From Psychroflexus salis (GTDB lineage Bacteria > Bacteroidota > Bacteroidia > Flavobacteriales > Flavobacteriaceae): a stretch of 64,000 nt of DNA. The position numbers were made by a program, and so were the translations under genes. Below are positions 17,158 through 26,979 of this stretch, piece by piece (positions within the stretch are counted from its first letter, which is position 1; the number at the start of each line of letters is the position of its first letter). The notes beneath the pieces are model-generated. The model did not search any database. It had not been told where the DNA came from and saw nothing but the letters and a program-made list of their open reading frames with translations. The stretch spans positions 186,001-250,000 of the forward strand of contig NZ_BMGL01000002.1 of NCBI RefSeq assembly GCF_014640175.1. The letters run 5' to 3'.

Positions 17158-19053
17158 TTATTTTTTTATAAATCTTTTAGTGATTAAACCTTCGTTTGTT
17201 TCTAACTTTAAAACATAGGTTCCTTGATTTAAATTACTTATATCAAAGGAGTAGTTTTTACTTAATTGAAGGATTTCTTCTTTGTAAACCATTCTACCCG
17301 TTACATCAAATACTTCAGCTTTAGCTTTACCACTTATATTTTCTTCAAAGCTTAGGTTTACTTGATTAGAAGCAGGGTTTGGCCATAAACTTAAGCCTAC
17401 TTGTTTTTCAAATTTATCACTACTCAATGTAGTAGCTGTAATACCTGTACCAATAATTGCATATTCTTGACTATTATTAGCTAAGTTTCCTTTATGTGTA
17501 ATTTCAACTGTATATATTGCGCCAGCAACTGGGCTGCTTACAATAACTTGTTCGTAATTATCAACAATATTGTCTCCTTTTATTGCTGGTGCTGTTACAT
17601 CAGTAAGTTGTAATTTCCATGGTAGAAAAGTTTCACCATTTAATGTAATTCTCAAGTCGAGATCATTAACCAATTTTGGGGTAGGAGAGTTTAGTAAATT
17701 ATTTACAGAAGTTCCAGCTGGGTCGTTCCAGCCGATCATGATTTTTAAATCTTCGTTTCCAGATGCGGTAACTTCAAAACTTAAACTTTCGCTTTGCGTC
17801 AATTCTTGTTCGCTAATTATTGAGCTTTCTATATCTTTATTTAATATAGTAGTTGCTGCCTTTTCTGTGTTAAGAATACCCCACCCATAGGTCGCATCTG
17901 GGCCTACATTACCTGCATCAGAAGCAGTATTTAGCGCCAATGCTTTTAATGTGTGAGATTTCAAATAGATACCGAATTCATTATTGTATAATTCTTGTAA
18001 TAATAGCAAACTTCCTGCTACACCTGGTGATGCCATAGATGTCCCAGTAGCAGTACCATAAGAATCGTTGGAACTTGCTGCTGTAGAAAATATATTTGTA
18101 CCCATACCTCCAATGTCTGGCTTTATTCTTCCATCATCTGAGGGTCCGCGACTACTTGAATTATTAATATTTGAAATTACTAGATCTCCAAAGTAAGTTA
18201 CGCTTGCTACATTGGCTACTACTAAATTGTTTTTTGCATTTTTATCTGATGTTAATTTGTCGTAATTAGGTGCTAATCCTCCTTCATATTCTTGGTTTCC
18301 GCTATTTCCAGCCGCGAAAACTGCCAAATGATAAGGTGCAGCGTTAGCTATTAAATCCCAGCTCCTTGCTCCATTATTATAAGCTCCCATAAACCAGGCA
18401 TCTATTGTCTCTCCATTTTCTTGCTCTACAGCTATTCCATATGAATGGTTAGAGATTAAAAAATTATCATCGTTAGCAGCAGTTTGCGCTTCTGTTTCCA
18501 CATTATTTACATCATATACTAATAAATTAGATTTAGAAGCCATACCACGTGCATCTGCATTTACACCGCTAGCACCTATTGTGCCTGTAACATGTGTAGA
18601 ATGAAAGGTGGAATTTGAATTGTTATCTGGTAAAGATATTCTGCTATTGGCACCATCCATGAATTCAACATGAGTAGTTCTTGTTGTACCACCTACTTCC
18701 CATATTCCAACATCCATATTTTCACCTTCAAGGTTTAGATTTAAACTCCCTCCGGGTTGTAGAGCAACTGTTTTTGTATTTGCTGCTGCTGTTGTATTAT
18801 CTGTAGATATATATATTGGCTTTCCCTTTAGTACATCATAAATTTGATGTATAGTATTTTCACTTACAATTGTTTCAGGAACATCATTTAAACTTAGAAA
18901 TGTTTTTACTCTTTGTTCCCTTTCTTGTACGATTTTATCGATTTCTCTTTTAATTTCTTCTTTGTCAGTTTGTCCAAAACTAGAAATGCTTACGGCTAGA
19001 AAAATTATAGCAACTAAATAGTCTTTCATTTTTTTCATGAATTTTTTTATCAA
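17158..19053 (-). CDS. Secreted S8 (subtilisin) peptidase with T9SS tail
   Basis: A 631-residue protein. A signal peptide ends at SSFGQ near residue 28. The subtilase domain shows Asp (MDVGIWEVGG), His (FHSTHVTGTIG), the oxyanion Asn (FAAGNSGN) and Ser (GTSMASPGVAG) in the expected order. A beta-sandwich follows (about 415-545), then a T9SS type A sorting tail (LWPNPASNQVNLSF to ITKRFIKK). Predicted to be exported by the type IX system and to degrade external protein. It lies after the SusC, SusD and lipoprotein genes, from which a hairpin separates it. The start could also be the Met at codon 6. Confidence 0.93.
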   Translation of the reverse strand: MIKKFMKKMKDYLVAIIFLAVSISSFGQTDKEEIKREIDKIVQEREQRVKTFLSLNDVPETIVSENTIHQIYDVLKGKPIYISTDNTTAAANTKTVALQPGGSLNLNLEGENMDVGIWEVGGTTRTTHVEFMDGANSRISLPDNNSNSTFHSTHVTGTIGASGVNADARGMASKSNLLVYDVNNVETEAQTAANDDNFLISNHSYGIAVEQENGETIDAWFMGAYNNGARSWDLIANAAPYHLAVFAAGNSGNQEYEGGLAPNYDKLTSDKNAKNNLVVANVASVTYFGDLVISNINNSSSRGPSDDGRIKPDIGGMGTNIFSTAASSNDSYGTATGTSMASPGVAGSLLLLQELYNNEFGIYLKSHTLKALALNTASDAGNVGPDATYGWGILNTEKAATTILNKDIESSIISEQELTQSESLSFEVTASGNEDLKIMIGWNDPAGTSVNNLLNSPTPKLVNDLDLRITLNGETFLPWKLQLTDVTAPAIKGDNIVDNYEQVIVSSPVAGAIYTVEITHKGNLANNSQEYAIIGTGITATTLSSDKFEKQVGLSLWPNPASNQVNLSFEENISGKAKAEVFDVTGRMVYKEEILQLSKNYSFDISNLNQGTYVLKLETNEGLITKRFIKK

Positions 19054-19060
19054 AAATAAA

Positions 19061-19089
19061 AAAACCTGACATTATAAATGTCAGGTTTT
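19061..19089 (-). terminator. Hairpin between lipoprotein and subtilisin genes
   Basis: AAAACCTGACATT and its complement form a 13-bp stem with a three-base loop. On the minus strand a T-rich tract follows. It lies 21 bases after the lipoprotein stop and 8 bases before the farthest upstream start of the S8 gene, so the protease is either separately promoted or expressed by readthrough. Confidence 0.85.
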
Positions 19090-19110
19090 ATGTTAAATAT
19101 ATTTTTACAG

Positions 19111-19845
19111 TTATTGAACTGTAAATTCAAAGGATTCTGAATCTCCAAAATTGCCACCATCAGCAGCTAATGTTCCATCACCCAAAATTAATTGGAATGA
19201 TCCTTCGCCAAAATCGCAGCAAATACCATCACCAAATGCATCATAAATTATGAACAAATATTCACCTGGTTCTGTAAAACATATACTTTCATTTGTTCCG
19301 TCTAATCCTGCACCATAAGAATTGCTAAACAATGGAGTATTTGATCCTTGTTGGTAAATTTCCCATGAAGTTTCTTCTGAGTAATCATCAAAAGTTATTA
19401 GAATAAATCCTTCTGTACCTGGACACTCTTCAACAACCGTAAAAGTTGTCGGCTCACTAAAGGTTAACCCATTCACTGATTCGCCAAAACTTAGCGTAAT
19501 CTGTGGATTAGAGCTTAAATCAAGTCCATTAAAACTGATCTCGAACTCACCTTTATTTGTTCCAGCTGGTATCATAGCTGTAGGAGCTAATTGATAATTT
19601 GATTCATCAATATTTGTTCCTTCAGCAACTACATTAACATCTAACATCAAATCACCAGAAACATTATTAGACGAATAAATATTTACTGTCGCGCTGCCAG
19701 TACCGTCAGCACTTACTTGGATATTTGTGTTATTAACATCAAAAGTTACATAGCCTTTCGCTGTAATCTCATCTTGAGAACAACTGCTTACAAAAGCAAC
19801 TACGCCCAATATGACCAAAATTTGTTTTATACGTTTCATTATCAT
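19111..19845 (-). CDS. Outer-surface lipoprotein with Calx-beta-like region and DGICC motif
   Basis: A 244-residue protein with a lipoprotein signal peptide and lipobox-like VSSCS, cleaved before Cys near residue 22. Residues 30-135 look like an immunoglobulin-type or Calx-beta sandwich (AMIPAGTNKGEFEISF). From about 140 a second domain follows, ending with the segment FGDGICCDFGEGSFQL, an acidic, adjacent-Cys motif I associate with extracellular Bacteroidota proteins. The start overlaps the SusD stop by one base, so they are cotranscribed. It may be a surface substrate-binding accessory of the SusCD complex; that is inferred from position only. Confidence 0.78.
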   Translation of the reverse strand: MIMKRIKQILVILGVVAFVSSCSQDEITAKGYVTFDVNNTNIQVSADGTGSATVNIYSSNNVSGDLMLDVNVVAEGTNIDESNYQLAPTAMIPAGTNKGEFEISFNGLDLSSNPQITLSFGESVNGLTFSEPTTFTVVEECPGTEGFILITFDDYSEETSWEIYQQGSNTPLFSNSYGAGLDGTNESICFTEPGEYLFIIYDAFGDGICCDFGEGSFQLILGDGTLAADGGNFGDSESFEFTVQ

Positions 19846-21377
19846 TATGGATTTTGAGTGTTAATTTCTGGATTATCTTGTATTTCTCTTTCTGGAATTT
19901 GGAAAGTCATACGATTATCGTTGTGAGGTATAATTTCACCTTGAAATGATAGGTGATTAGTACCCAATCTTTCAGCATTTCGTTGATTTCTTTTAATTGC
20001 CTGATAAGTCTTTCCTTCTCCCCACAACTCAATTCTTGTTTGTAAGAATATTTCATCTAATAGGTCTTGTCCTGAAAGTGTATTTACGTAAGATGCATCA
20101 GGTACTCTTTGGCTCATTAAACTGAATAAAGATTGTTGAGCAGCTCCGGTGTTTCCTGCTTTAGCATTTGCTTCAGCATTTAACAATAACATTTCTGCAT
20201 ACCGCATGTACACATAATCAGCTGAAACGACTTGCGATGCTCCACCGATTACTCTCCCAGAGTCGTAAAACTTATAGAAAGGTTGTAATGGGAAAATTGA
20301 AGCATTAGTACCCTGATTTTCTTGTGGGTGTCCAGAAAATTTAAATTGTAATTTTCTAATATCATCATTTGGGATTTGATCAAACAAATTACTATCAATC
20401 GTTTTAAAATCTCCAGCCCATGCATAACTATAAGAAAAATGATCAACCTGTCCCCACCAAGAAACTAATCCGATGTTTAAATCTTCATTAATATCGATAC
20501 CCCATAACCAGCCAGGTGTATTTACATCGTTGAAACCACCTAGTACTTCACCTTGATTCATAAGAGAAGCTCCACTTTCTGACATCACTTCTGAAGTTAA
20601 GTTTGCAACCTCTTGCATTCTTGACGTTTCTCTTGTTGATGCAATTACATAAGCTAGGATTCCTTTAGCAACAGTTTTATTGATTTGTGCTTTTCCGCTT
20701 CTTTGGAAAGTTTCAAGTAAATCGATTGCTTTGTTTAAATCTTCTTCCATTAAAGCATAAACTTCACTTGTAGTTGATCTCGGTAGACCTATTCCAATCG
20801 CAGCATCATAAAGTGGTAATACTTCATCATTTGGATTGTAATCATTAGCATAGTATAGGTGTAAATTGTAGTATGCAAATGCTCTAAGTGCAAGTGCTTG
20901 ACCTAAAATATGTTGATTGATTTCAAGTTCAGGAACATTGTCTGCACCACCTTGAATTGCTATCACTGTGTTAGCTGAACGAATAATCGTATAGTAAAAA
21001 GACCATACTTGAAGATTTTCACCGAATGTAAAATCTTGTGTAGATTGATATTCGGTTATTCCAGCTCTATACCAACCAAAAGTACTTACAGAAAGTGCCA
21101 TATCACTACTCAATAAATCTGAGTATAAGTCATGAGATTTGTGTCCGAAGTCATCATGTCTTCCATTTCCTCTTCCAGCAAATGTTTCGACCATATAAGC
21201 GTAAATACCATCAACAAATCCAACTGCAATAGCAGGGTTTACTTCGGCAGCTTCCTCAAGTTGCTGAATGTTTAAAAACTGTGATGGTTGCTCATCTAAA
21301 AAGTCACTCTCACACCCATACAATCCTATAAATAGCATTGTTAGGATTCCAATTTTAATTTGTTTTTTCATTTTCAT
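19845..21377 (-). CDS. SusD/RagB family outer-membrane substrate-binding lipoprotein
   Basis: About 510 residues. The signal peptide ends in a lipobox, FIGLYGCES, with Cys as the anchor. The helical TPR scaffold is visible from LRAFAYYNLHLYYAND, a classic SusD segment, and the C-terminal domain includes YVYMRYAEMLLLNAEANAKAG and RIELWGEGKTYQAIKRN. SusD proteins cap the SusC barrel and capture the nutrient. A farther upstream Met at 21395 would overlap SusC by 13 bases; Met at 21377 leaves a five-base gap and is preferred. Translationally linked to the lipoprotein gene downstream. Confidence 0.93.
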   Translation of the reverse strand: MKMKKQIKIGILTMLFIGLYGCESDFLDEQPSQFLNIQQLEEAAEVNPAIAVGFVDGIYAYMVETFAGRGNGRHDDFGHKSHDLYSDLLSSDMALSVSTFGWYRAGITEYQSTQDFTFGENLQVWSFYYTIIRSANTVIAIQGGADNVPELEINQHILGQALALRAFAYYNLHLYYANDYNPNDEVLPLYDAAIGIGLPRSTTSEVYALMEEDLNKAIDLLETFQRSGKAQINKTVAKGILAYVIASTRETSRMQEVANLTSEVMSESGASLMNQGEVLGGFNDVNTPGWLWGIDINEDLNIGLVSWWGQVDHFSYSYAWAGDFKTIDSNLFDQIPNDDIRKLQFKFSGHPQENQGTNASIFPLQPFYKFYDSGRVIGGASQVVSADYVYMRYAEMLLLNAEANAKAGNTGAAQQSLFSLMSQRVPDASYVNTLSGQDLLDEIFLQTRIELWGEGKTYQAIKRNQRNAERLGTNHLSFQGEIIPHNDNRMTFQIPEREIQDNPEINTQNP

Positions 21378-21382
21378 TTTTT

Positions 21383-24300
21383 TTAAAATTTGCAATTAAC
21401 ACCTAATGTGAATGTAGTTAAAGGAGCATAAAACCCTCTACCAGATAAACCACTTTGGCTAGTATTAGGTAAAAACCCTTCTCTTACACTCGACATAAAT
21501 AAATTATCTCCTGTCAAATATACATTTAAATTGCTTACTCCAACGCTGTTAATCAAATCTTTAGGAAAATCATAACCAATCATGAAGTTATTAAAAGCAA
21601 AGAAATCTGTTTTTGTTAAAAACCTTGTAGATAAAGATGAAGCGTTTGCATCTAATGCATCGGCTAATCTTGGTACACTAGTAATATCACCAGGTTGTCT
21701 CCATCTGTTTCTAATATCAGTATGGAAGTTATTTCCTGCTGCTCCAAAACGGTCAGTCATTAACTCTGAATATTGGCTATCATATCCGTAACCACCAATT
21801 TGGTATGTAAACTGAGTAGAAAGCATGAAGTTTTTATAACGTGCATTAATTCTAAATGCTCCTCTTAGATCTGGGATTGCTGATTTTCCAACAAATTTAT
21901 CAGTTGCTTCTGAATATGTTTTTGTAATTCTACGTTCTACAACTGCATCAGGATTTTCATTTAAATATGGAGTCATAGTTTGTATAACATCTCCATTATT
22001 TGTGTTTACATATTGATACCACATTGGTGCACCATCTGCTGGATCAACCCCTGCATATTCTCTCATGTAATATTCAAATATTGAAGAACCTTCTGCGTAA
22101 CCAAATCTACCATTTCTTGTAAGAATTGCTTCCTCACCAGTTGAAGGGTCGATTGGCATAGTTGTTAATTCGTTATTGAAAGTTTCACCATTTACACTTA
22201 CGCTTAATCCCCAATCTTGGGTTTCAACGATTCTTGCATTGATGTCAAATTCAAAACCTTGGTTTCTTAATACACCATCGTTAGTAGTAACTTGCGCTCC
22301 AGGAATCCCTGTTGAAGGAGGTAATCTACGAGCGAAGATTAAGTTTTGGGTATCTTTTATGTAATAATCTAAGTTTACATCCAAAAAGTCAAATAATGTA
22401 GATTCCGCTCCAAATTGATACATATAAGCTGTTTCCCATGTAAGGTTTGGATCTTGAGCTTCTCTAATAGAGAATGCGAAATTACCACCTAAATTTAACG
22501 GATTGAAAGTATCTATACCAGTGTAGAATCCTACACCATTTTCATCTCCAGTAATACCCCAAGATGTTTTTAATTTCAAGAAATTAACTATGTTATTATC
22601 GAATAAAAAGTCTTCTTTGGTCATAACCCAAGACGCACCAACTGAACCAAATGTATCCCATTTGTCGTTAGCAAATCTCGACGAGCCGTCTCTACGAACA
22701 CTTCCTGAGAAGAAATACTTTCCGTCGTAATTATAATTAACTTGTCCAAAATAAGACTCTAATGTTCTTCTTGAATTATAACCGAATGGTTGTCTTAAGT
22801 TCTCTAAATAGTTATTTAATTCGTATAAACCAGGAATTACCGCTAAGGCCTTTCTTGATGAATGGATATTAAAATCGAATGTATTAGACTCGTGAGCTAC
22901 TAATGCTTCAACAGAGTGGTCTCCAAATTTTTTGTTGAATCTTAATAATTGCAATGCATTAGTTGTTAAACGCTCTTGATTAGAAAGAGTAATGTCTCCA
23001 CCTTGCTCTGCAGCTGTTCCGTAGAATGGGTTTCTAGCATTTCTTTGTGTAGTATTACTGTACTGTGCTCCAAAACTGGTTTCAAACTTCAAATAATCAG
23101 TAATTTTCACATCTAATCTAAAAGAACCATTCATCTCATGTCTATCGTTTCCATTGAAATCTAATAAAGCAGCTCCGATAGGGTTCAATAAGTTAGCGTT
23201 TGGTCTTGCTCTAAATCCAGAAGGAGATCCATAATCAAATTGGTTTCCACCGTATATTGGATCAGGAACTAAAACACCATCATCATCTCTTAAATATACT
23301 GGGAAAATAGGCGCCATCTTGTCTGCAAATTCAAATAAGTTTTCTGCACCATCTGTTTGTCCGTTGGCTACAGTTTCTGAGTATGCATAACCGATATTTG
23401 CACTTAGGTCTAACCAATCTTTTACTTTAGATTGAACGTTTGCTCTTGTTGTATAACGTTTATAGCCTGTGTTTATAGCATAACCCTCGTCATCTAATAA
23501 ACCTGCCGATACAAAGTATCTTGTTCTTTCATTTCCACCACCCATTCTTAGGTTAGCTTCGTTTCTTACAGAAGTACTAAAACCAACATCTGCGTAACGT
23601 TCTGGTGTAAATCTTCTTTGAACACCATCTCTAACCATGCTAGTAGCAGGGTCAATTAGTTGACTTACATCATTGGTATCCCACATGTTGTATCCAGCAG
23701 GGATTACATTAGCTGAAAATAAATTTTGATTAGCACGGTTAATTGCTAAACCTTCATTAAATCCTTCAGCAACTGCTCTATTGTACAATCCTTCCCATAC
23801 TGCACCAACATACTCTTCTGGTGATTTCATAACATCATATCTAGGTATTACCTGAGAGTTGATACCACTTCTTAAGTCTACTTCAATGTAGTCTTCACCA
23901 GATACACCACCTTTAGTTTCAATTAAAATAACACCATTTGCACCACGAGAACCATAAATAGCTGTAGCAGTTGCATCTTTTAAAATAGTAGTACTTTTAA
24001 TATCACTTGGGTTAATTGAGTTAATGCTTCCTGAGAATGGAACACCATCTACTACGTATAATGGAGCACGGTTACCATTTACTGACCCAAAACCACGAAT
24101 ACGTACTTGCGATGTCGTACCTGGTTGCCCAGAAGTATTAATAACATTTACCCCTGCAGCTTCACCAGCAAGTGCTTGCGATACGTTAGAGAAGTTTTTG
24201 TTAGATAAAGTTTCTCCAGATACAGTTTTTGCTGTTCCTGTAAAAGATTCTTTAGTCGCTGTACCATAACCTACAACCAGCACTTCGCCAAGTTCTTCGG

Positions 24301-24595
24301 CAGATGGTTCTAAGGATACGCTGATGTTAGATTTGTTAGCTACTGTTGCTTCAACTGTTTTGAAGCCGATGTAACTAAATTCTAAAACATCACTCGGAGA
24401 TGCTTGAATAGCATACTCTCCATTAAAATCTGTTTCGGTTCCGCGGTCTGTTCCTTTCACTTTAACACTCACTCCAGGTAGAGGAATGTTAGCATTGTCT
24501 GAAACTGTACCACTAACCGTTTTTTGTTGCGCAAAAGTTATTTGCACCAAAAACACTAGTAATAGTGTTAGAATAAAACTAAACTTTGTTCTCAT
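21383..24595 (-). CDS. SusC/RagA family TonB-linked outer-membrane protein
   Basis: A 1070-residue protein. A signal peptide ends at ITFAQ (residue 22), followed by the carboxypeptidase-like beta domain (VSGTVSDNANIPLPGVSVKVKGT, about 27-100), a TonB-box-like EVLVVGYGT segment near 104-112, the plug (SQVRIRGFGSVNG to TAIYGSRGANGVILIETK) and a 22-strand barrel ending in VNCKF. With SusD it forms a TonB-dependent importer. No glycan-active enzyme is in the locus, while a secreted subtilisin is, so peptides are the likely cargo (compare RagAB of Porphyromonas). Confidence 0.95.
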   Translation of the reverse strand: MRTKFSFILTLLLVFLVQITFAQQKTVSGTVSDNANIPLPGVSVKVKGTDRGTETDFNGEYAIQASPSDVLEFSYIGFKTVEATVANKSNISVSLEPSAEELGEVLVVGYGTATKESFTGTAKTVSGETLSNKNFSNVSQALAGEAAGVNVINTSGQPGTTSQVRIRGFGSVNGNRAPLYVVDGVPFSGSINSINPSDIKSTTILKDATATAIYGSRGANGVILIETKGGVSGEDYIEVDLRSGINSQVIPRYDVMKSPEEYVGAVWEGLYNRAVAEGFNEGLAINRANQNLFSANVIPAGYNMWDTNDVSQLIDPATSMVRDGVQRRFTPERYADVGFSTSVRNEANLRMGGGNERTRYFVSAGLLDDEGYAINTGYKRYTTRANVQSKVKDWLDLSANIGYAYSETVANGQTDGAENLFEFADKMAPIFPVYLRDDDGVLVPDPIYGGNQFDYGSPSGFRARPNANLLNPIGAALLDFNGNDRHEMNGSFRLDVKITDYLKFETSFGAQYSNTTQRNARNPFYGTAAEQGGDITLSNQERLTTNALQLLRFNKKFGDHSVEALVAHESNTFDFNIHSSRKALAVIPGLYELNNYLENLRQPFGYNSRRTLESYFGQVNYNYDGKYFFSGSVRRDGSSRFANDKWDTFGSVGASWVMTKEDFLFDNNIVNFLKLKTSWGITGDENGVGFYTGIDTFNPLNLGGNFAFSIREAQDPNLTWETAYMYQFGAESTLFDFLDVNLDYYIKDTQNLIFARRLPPSTGIPGAQVTTNDGVLRNQGFEFDINARIVETQDWGLSVSVNGETFNNELTTMPIDPSTGEEAILTRNGRFGYAEGSSIFEYYMREYAGVDPADGAPMWYQYVNTNNGDVIQTMTPYLNENPDAVVERRITKTYSEATDKFVGKSAIPDLRGAFRINARYKNFMLSTQFTYQIGGYGYDSQYSELMTDRFGAAGNNFHTDIRNRWRQPGDITSVPRLADALDANASSLSTRFLTKTDFFAFNNFMIGYDFPKDLINSVGVSNLNVYLTGDNLFMSSVREGFLPNTSQSGLSGRGFYAPLTTFTLGVNCKF

Positions 24596-24630
24596 TTTGT
24601 TATTTATTTGAATTAGCCAACGCCAAAAGT

Positions 24631-24638
24631 CAAAATTA
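24631..24638 (-). promoter_or_regulatory. Candidate -7 element for the SusC operon
   Basis: Minus-strand TAATTTTG matches TAnnTTTG, 35 bases upstream of the SusC start. A TTG lies upstream but only 13 bases away, so the -33 part is not convincing. No sigma or anti-sigma gene is adjacent. Confidence 0.4.
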
Positions 24639-24714
24639 AAAGTTAATTACACAACTTTTTTTTCTTTTTATTTTACATAAACTTGTTAAATCTTAACATT
24701 TTGGCAATATTATA

Positions 24715-26415
24715 TCAAAAAAAACTGCTTAAACTAAGATGAACTTGCGTATTTTCGAATGAAAAATCTTGTGTTTTTGATGTTCCGTTAGCGAAAATAA
24801 GCCTTAAAACTCCAGCTTGAGTTTCAATTCCCAATCCAAAACCAAAACTAAACAGATTTTCACCTATTCTTTCTCGTTCATTTTCGAAATAGCCATAATC
24901 GAAAACAGAGTTTGCATATAAGCTTGAACTCAAAAAGTATCGCAACTCTGTGCTTAAACTGCCAAATGTCGAAGCTACTATGCTATTCTCTTCAAAACCC
25001 CTGATATTGTTTATGCCTCCGAATCGAAATAATTCATTGTCGTAATAAGTAGATGATCTAAGCCAGGCTATTTGTGTTTTTGTGTGTAAAACTAATTTTT
25101 TGGTTAATAGTAAATCGTAGGTTGAGTTCAGCTTTATTCTTAATTGGTTGTCATTTGTTTCTGAAGAACGTTTGCCACTTGATGCAGTTAAAGTGATTTT
25201 TTTTTCATTGAAAAAATTTCCAGTGATGTTATCTTGTTTTGAATAATTTATTTTTGCACCATAAAAAACTGAAGTAAAGTCGCTACCATTAGCTGTTGAA
25301 TTTAACGAGTTGTTTAGTAAGATGCTAGATTGCGTAAAATCTGCTTCTGTTCCAATACTTAATAGTGGATTAATTTGATAATTGAGACCCACAAATTGCA
25401 TGCTGTTTGAAAATGTTGAGTCTTTTCTGAAGATTTGTAATCCAGCTTCCAAGCTCACGGGGCTATTAAATATGTAAGCTAAATTTAAGTTTGCATTAAA
25501 ACGTTGCTGTTCTCTTCCGTCGTTTTTGTACTCGATTGCTAAGGATTCCCCAAGGTGAAGGTTGTTGATCAGTGTTAAGTTTATATACCCATTCAGTTCT
25601 AATGAAGTTTCTTCGGTGCTATTAAACCCAATAAAGCCATCAAAAGTGTTTGCATTGTTTCTTTGTGTGTAGAGAAAAATTTTAGTTGAGTCTGTTGTGA
25701 ATTGTACTTCTGGATCTTTTACGCTCGATGCAAATGCAAGATTTTCGAAGTTTTTGTTTTTATCTCTAATTTTTTCTAAATCAAATACGCTCCCTTCTCT
25801 GTAGCCTAATTTATATTTTGCAAAAGCAATTGGGAATTTTTCGTAACCTTTAATAATGATTTTATCGATTGTTCTTTTTTTGTTTTGCTTGAACTCGATT
25901 TCTGCTGTAATATATCCATTTTCAGCTTCCTTTAGATTTGTAAGTTTAAATTGATCAAACGGTCTACCTTGTTTGTTTAAAATTTCTAAAGCTTGTTTGG
26001 CGAATTCTTTAAATTCTGTAAAGGACATGTATAGGTGTCCTTCTTTTTCGGGGAATTCCGTTTTCTTAAATATAAACGAATCTGTATTTTTTCTGATTTT
26101 AATTCCTTTGTATCTTTTATTCAGCTTTAAATTTGCTTGGTAGACGTTATTTTTTATTTCTTCCAAAGAATGAACTTCCGCAAATATAAATCCCTGCTCT
26201 TTCAGTGTTGCAACTAAGTTGTACGTGTAGTCGCTAAGCGCTTTGGTGTTTTTGAATTCTGTTTTAAAAGAAAACTCTTCAATATATTTATTATTAATTT
26301 TGTCTAAGGTATTTATTTCAAGGCGAATATTTGCATCTTCTTGCGCATTTGCTAAAAATGTACCTAGGGCAGCAATAATGCAATAATGAATAAGAAGCTG
26401 TCGGCAATAAATCAT
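24715..26415 (-). CDS. Omp85/BamA-TamA family outer-membrane protein
   Basis: A 566-residue protein with a signal peptide ending near LANAQ. The N-terminal 250 residues are alternating alpha-beta POTRA-like units (KKRTIDKIIIKGYEKFPIAF begins one). The rest is a C-terminal beta barrel, with the Omp85 signature FGGINNIRGFEENSI (the RGF tripeptide of strand loop 6) and a terminal Phe after an alternating hydrophobic strand (VHLSLSSFF). It is shorter than BamA. Likely assembles or translocates outer-membrane proteins, or is TamA-like. It is divergent from rpsL and upstream of the SusC gene. Confidence 0.85.
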   Translation of the reverse strand: MIYCRQLLIHYCIIAALGTFLANAQEDANIRLEINTLDKINNKYIEEFSFKTEFKNTKALSDYTYNLVATLKEQGFIFAEVHSLEEIKNNVYQANLKLNKRYKGIKIRKNTDSFIFKKTEFPEKEGHLYMSFTEFKEFAKQALEILNKQGRPFDQFKLTNLKEAENGYITAEIEFKQNKKRTIDKIIIKGYEKFPIAFAKYKLGYREGSVFDLEKIRDKNKNFENLAFASSVKDPEVQFTTDSTKIFLYTQRNNANTFDGFIGFNSTEETSLELNGYINLTLINNLHLGESLAIEYKNDGREQQRFNANLNLAYIFNSPVSLEAGLQIFRKDSTFSNSMQFVGLNYQINPLLSIGTEADFTQSSILLNNSLNSTANGSDFTSVFYGAKINYSKQDNITGNFFNEKKITLTASSGKRSSETNDNQLRIKLNSTYDLLLTKKLVLHTKTQIAWLRSSTYYDNELFRFGGINNIRGFEENSIVASTFGSLSTELRYFLSSSLYANSVFDYGYFENERERIGENLFSFGFGLGIETQAGVLRLIFANGTSKTQDFSFENTQVHLSLSSFF

Positions 26416-26498
26416 TCAATAAATATGAGTTTCTAGAACTACAAAACAAGCATAATATTTTGTTTTATCAGAGTAGTTTGAAAATTAATTAATTATCC

Positions 26499-26529
26499 TT
26501 TGTTTCATAAAATTATATTTCTACATTTG
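26499..26529 (+). promoter_or_regulatory. Promoter of the rpsL ribosomal operon
   Basis: TTTG at 26499-26502, a 19-base spacer, and TACATTTG at 26522-26529 match the Bacteroidota -33/-7 consensus exactly in both boxes and spacing. It lies 51 bases upstream of the rpsL start, giving a leader of about 45 bases. Confidence 0.8.
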
Positions 26530-26579
26530 CAAACCCAAAAAATTGGGATAAAAACATTTATTTAATATTGTAGTATAAT

Positions 26580-26954
26580 ATGCCAACAATTTCACAATTA
26601 GTAAGAAAAGGAAGACGTACTATAACTAAGAAGAGTAAATCGGCTGCCTTAGATTCTTGTCCTCAACGACGTGGAGTTTGTACTCGTGTTTACACCACTA
26701 CGCCTAAAAAACCAAATTCAGCAATGCGTAAAGTTGCTCGTGTTAGGTTAACAAATGGTAAGGAGGTAAATGCATACATTCCAGGAGAAGGACACAATCT
26801 TCAAGAGCACTCGATAGTATTAGTTAGAGGCGGGAGAGTAAAAGACTTACCAGGGGTAAGGTATCACATCGTTCGCGGTGCTTTAGATACTGCTGGTGTA
26901 GAAGGAAGATTGCAACGTAGATCAAAATACGGGGCAAAACGTCCAAAAAAATAA
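26580..26954 (+). CDS. rpsL: 30S ribosomal protein S12
   Basis: A 124-residue S12 of usual length. [18 protein letters not shown] and [19 protein letters not shown] carry Lys at both positions (PKKPNSA and VKDLPG) where changes usually give streptomycin resistance, so the sequence reads as wild type. S12 lies in the decoding centre of the 30S subunit. It is the first gene of the long operon, and a strong promoter lies upstream. Confidence 0.98.
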   Translation: MPTISQLVRKGRRTITKKSKSAALDSCPQRRGVCTRVYTTTPKKPNSAMRKVARVRLTNGKEVNAYIPGEGHNLQEHSIVLVRGGRVKDLPGVRYHIVRGALDTAGVEGRLQRRSKYGAKRPKK

Positions 26955-26979
26955 GTTGAAAACTGTTTAAAGACAAGAA

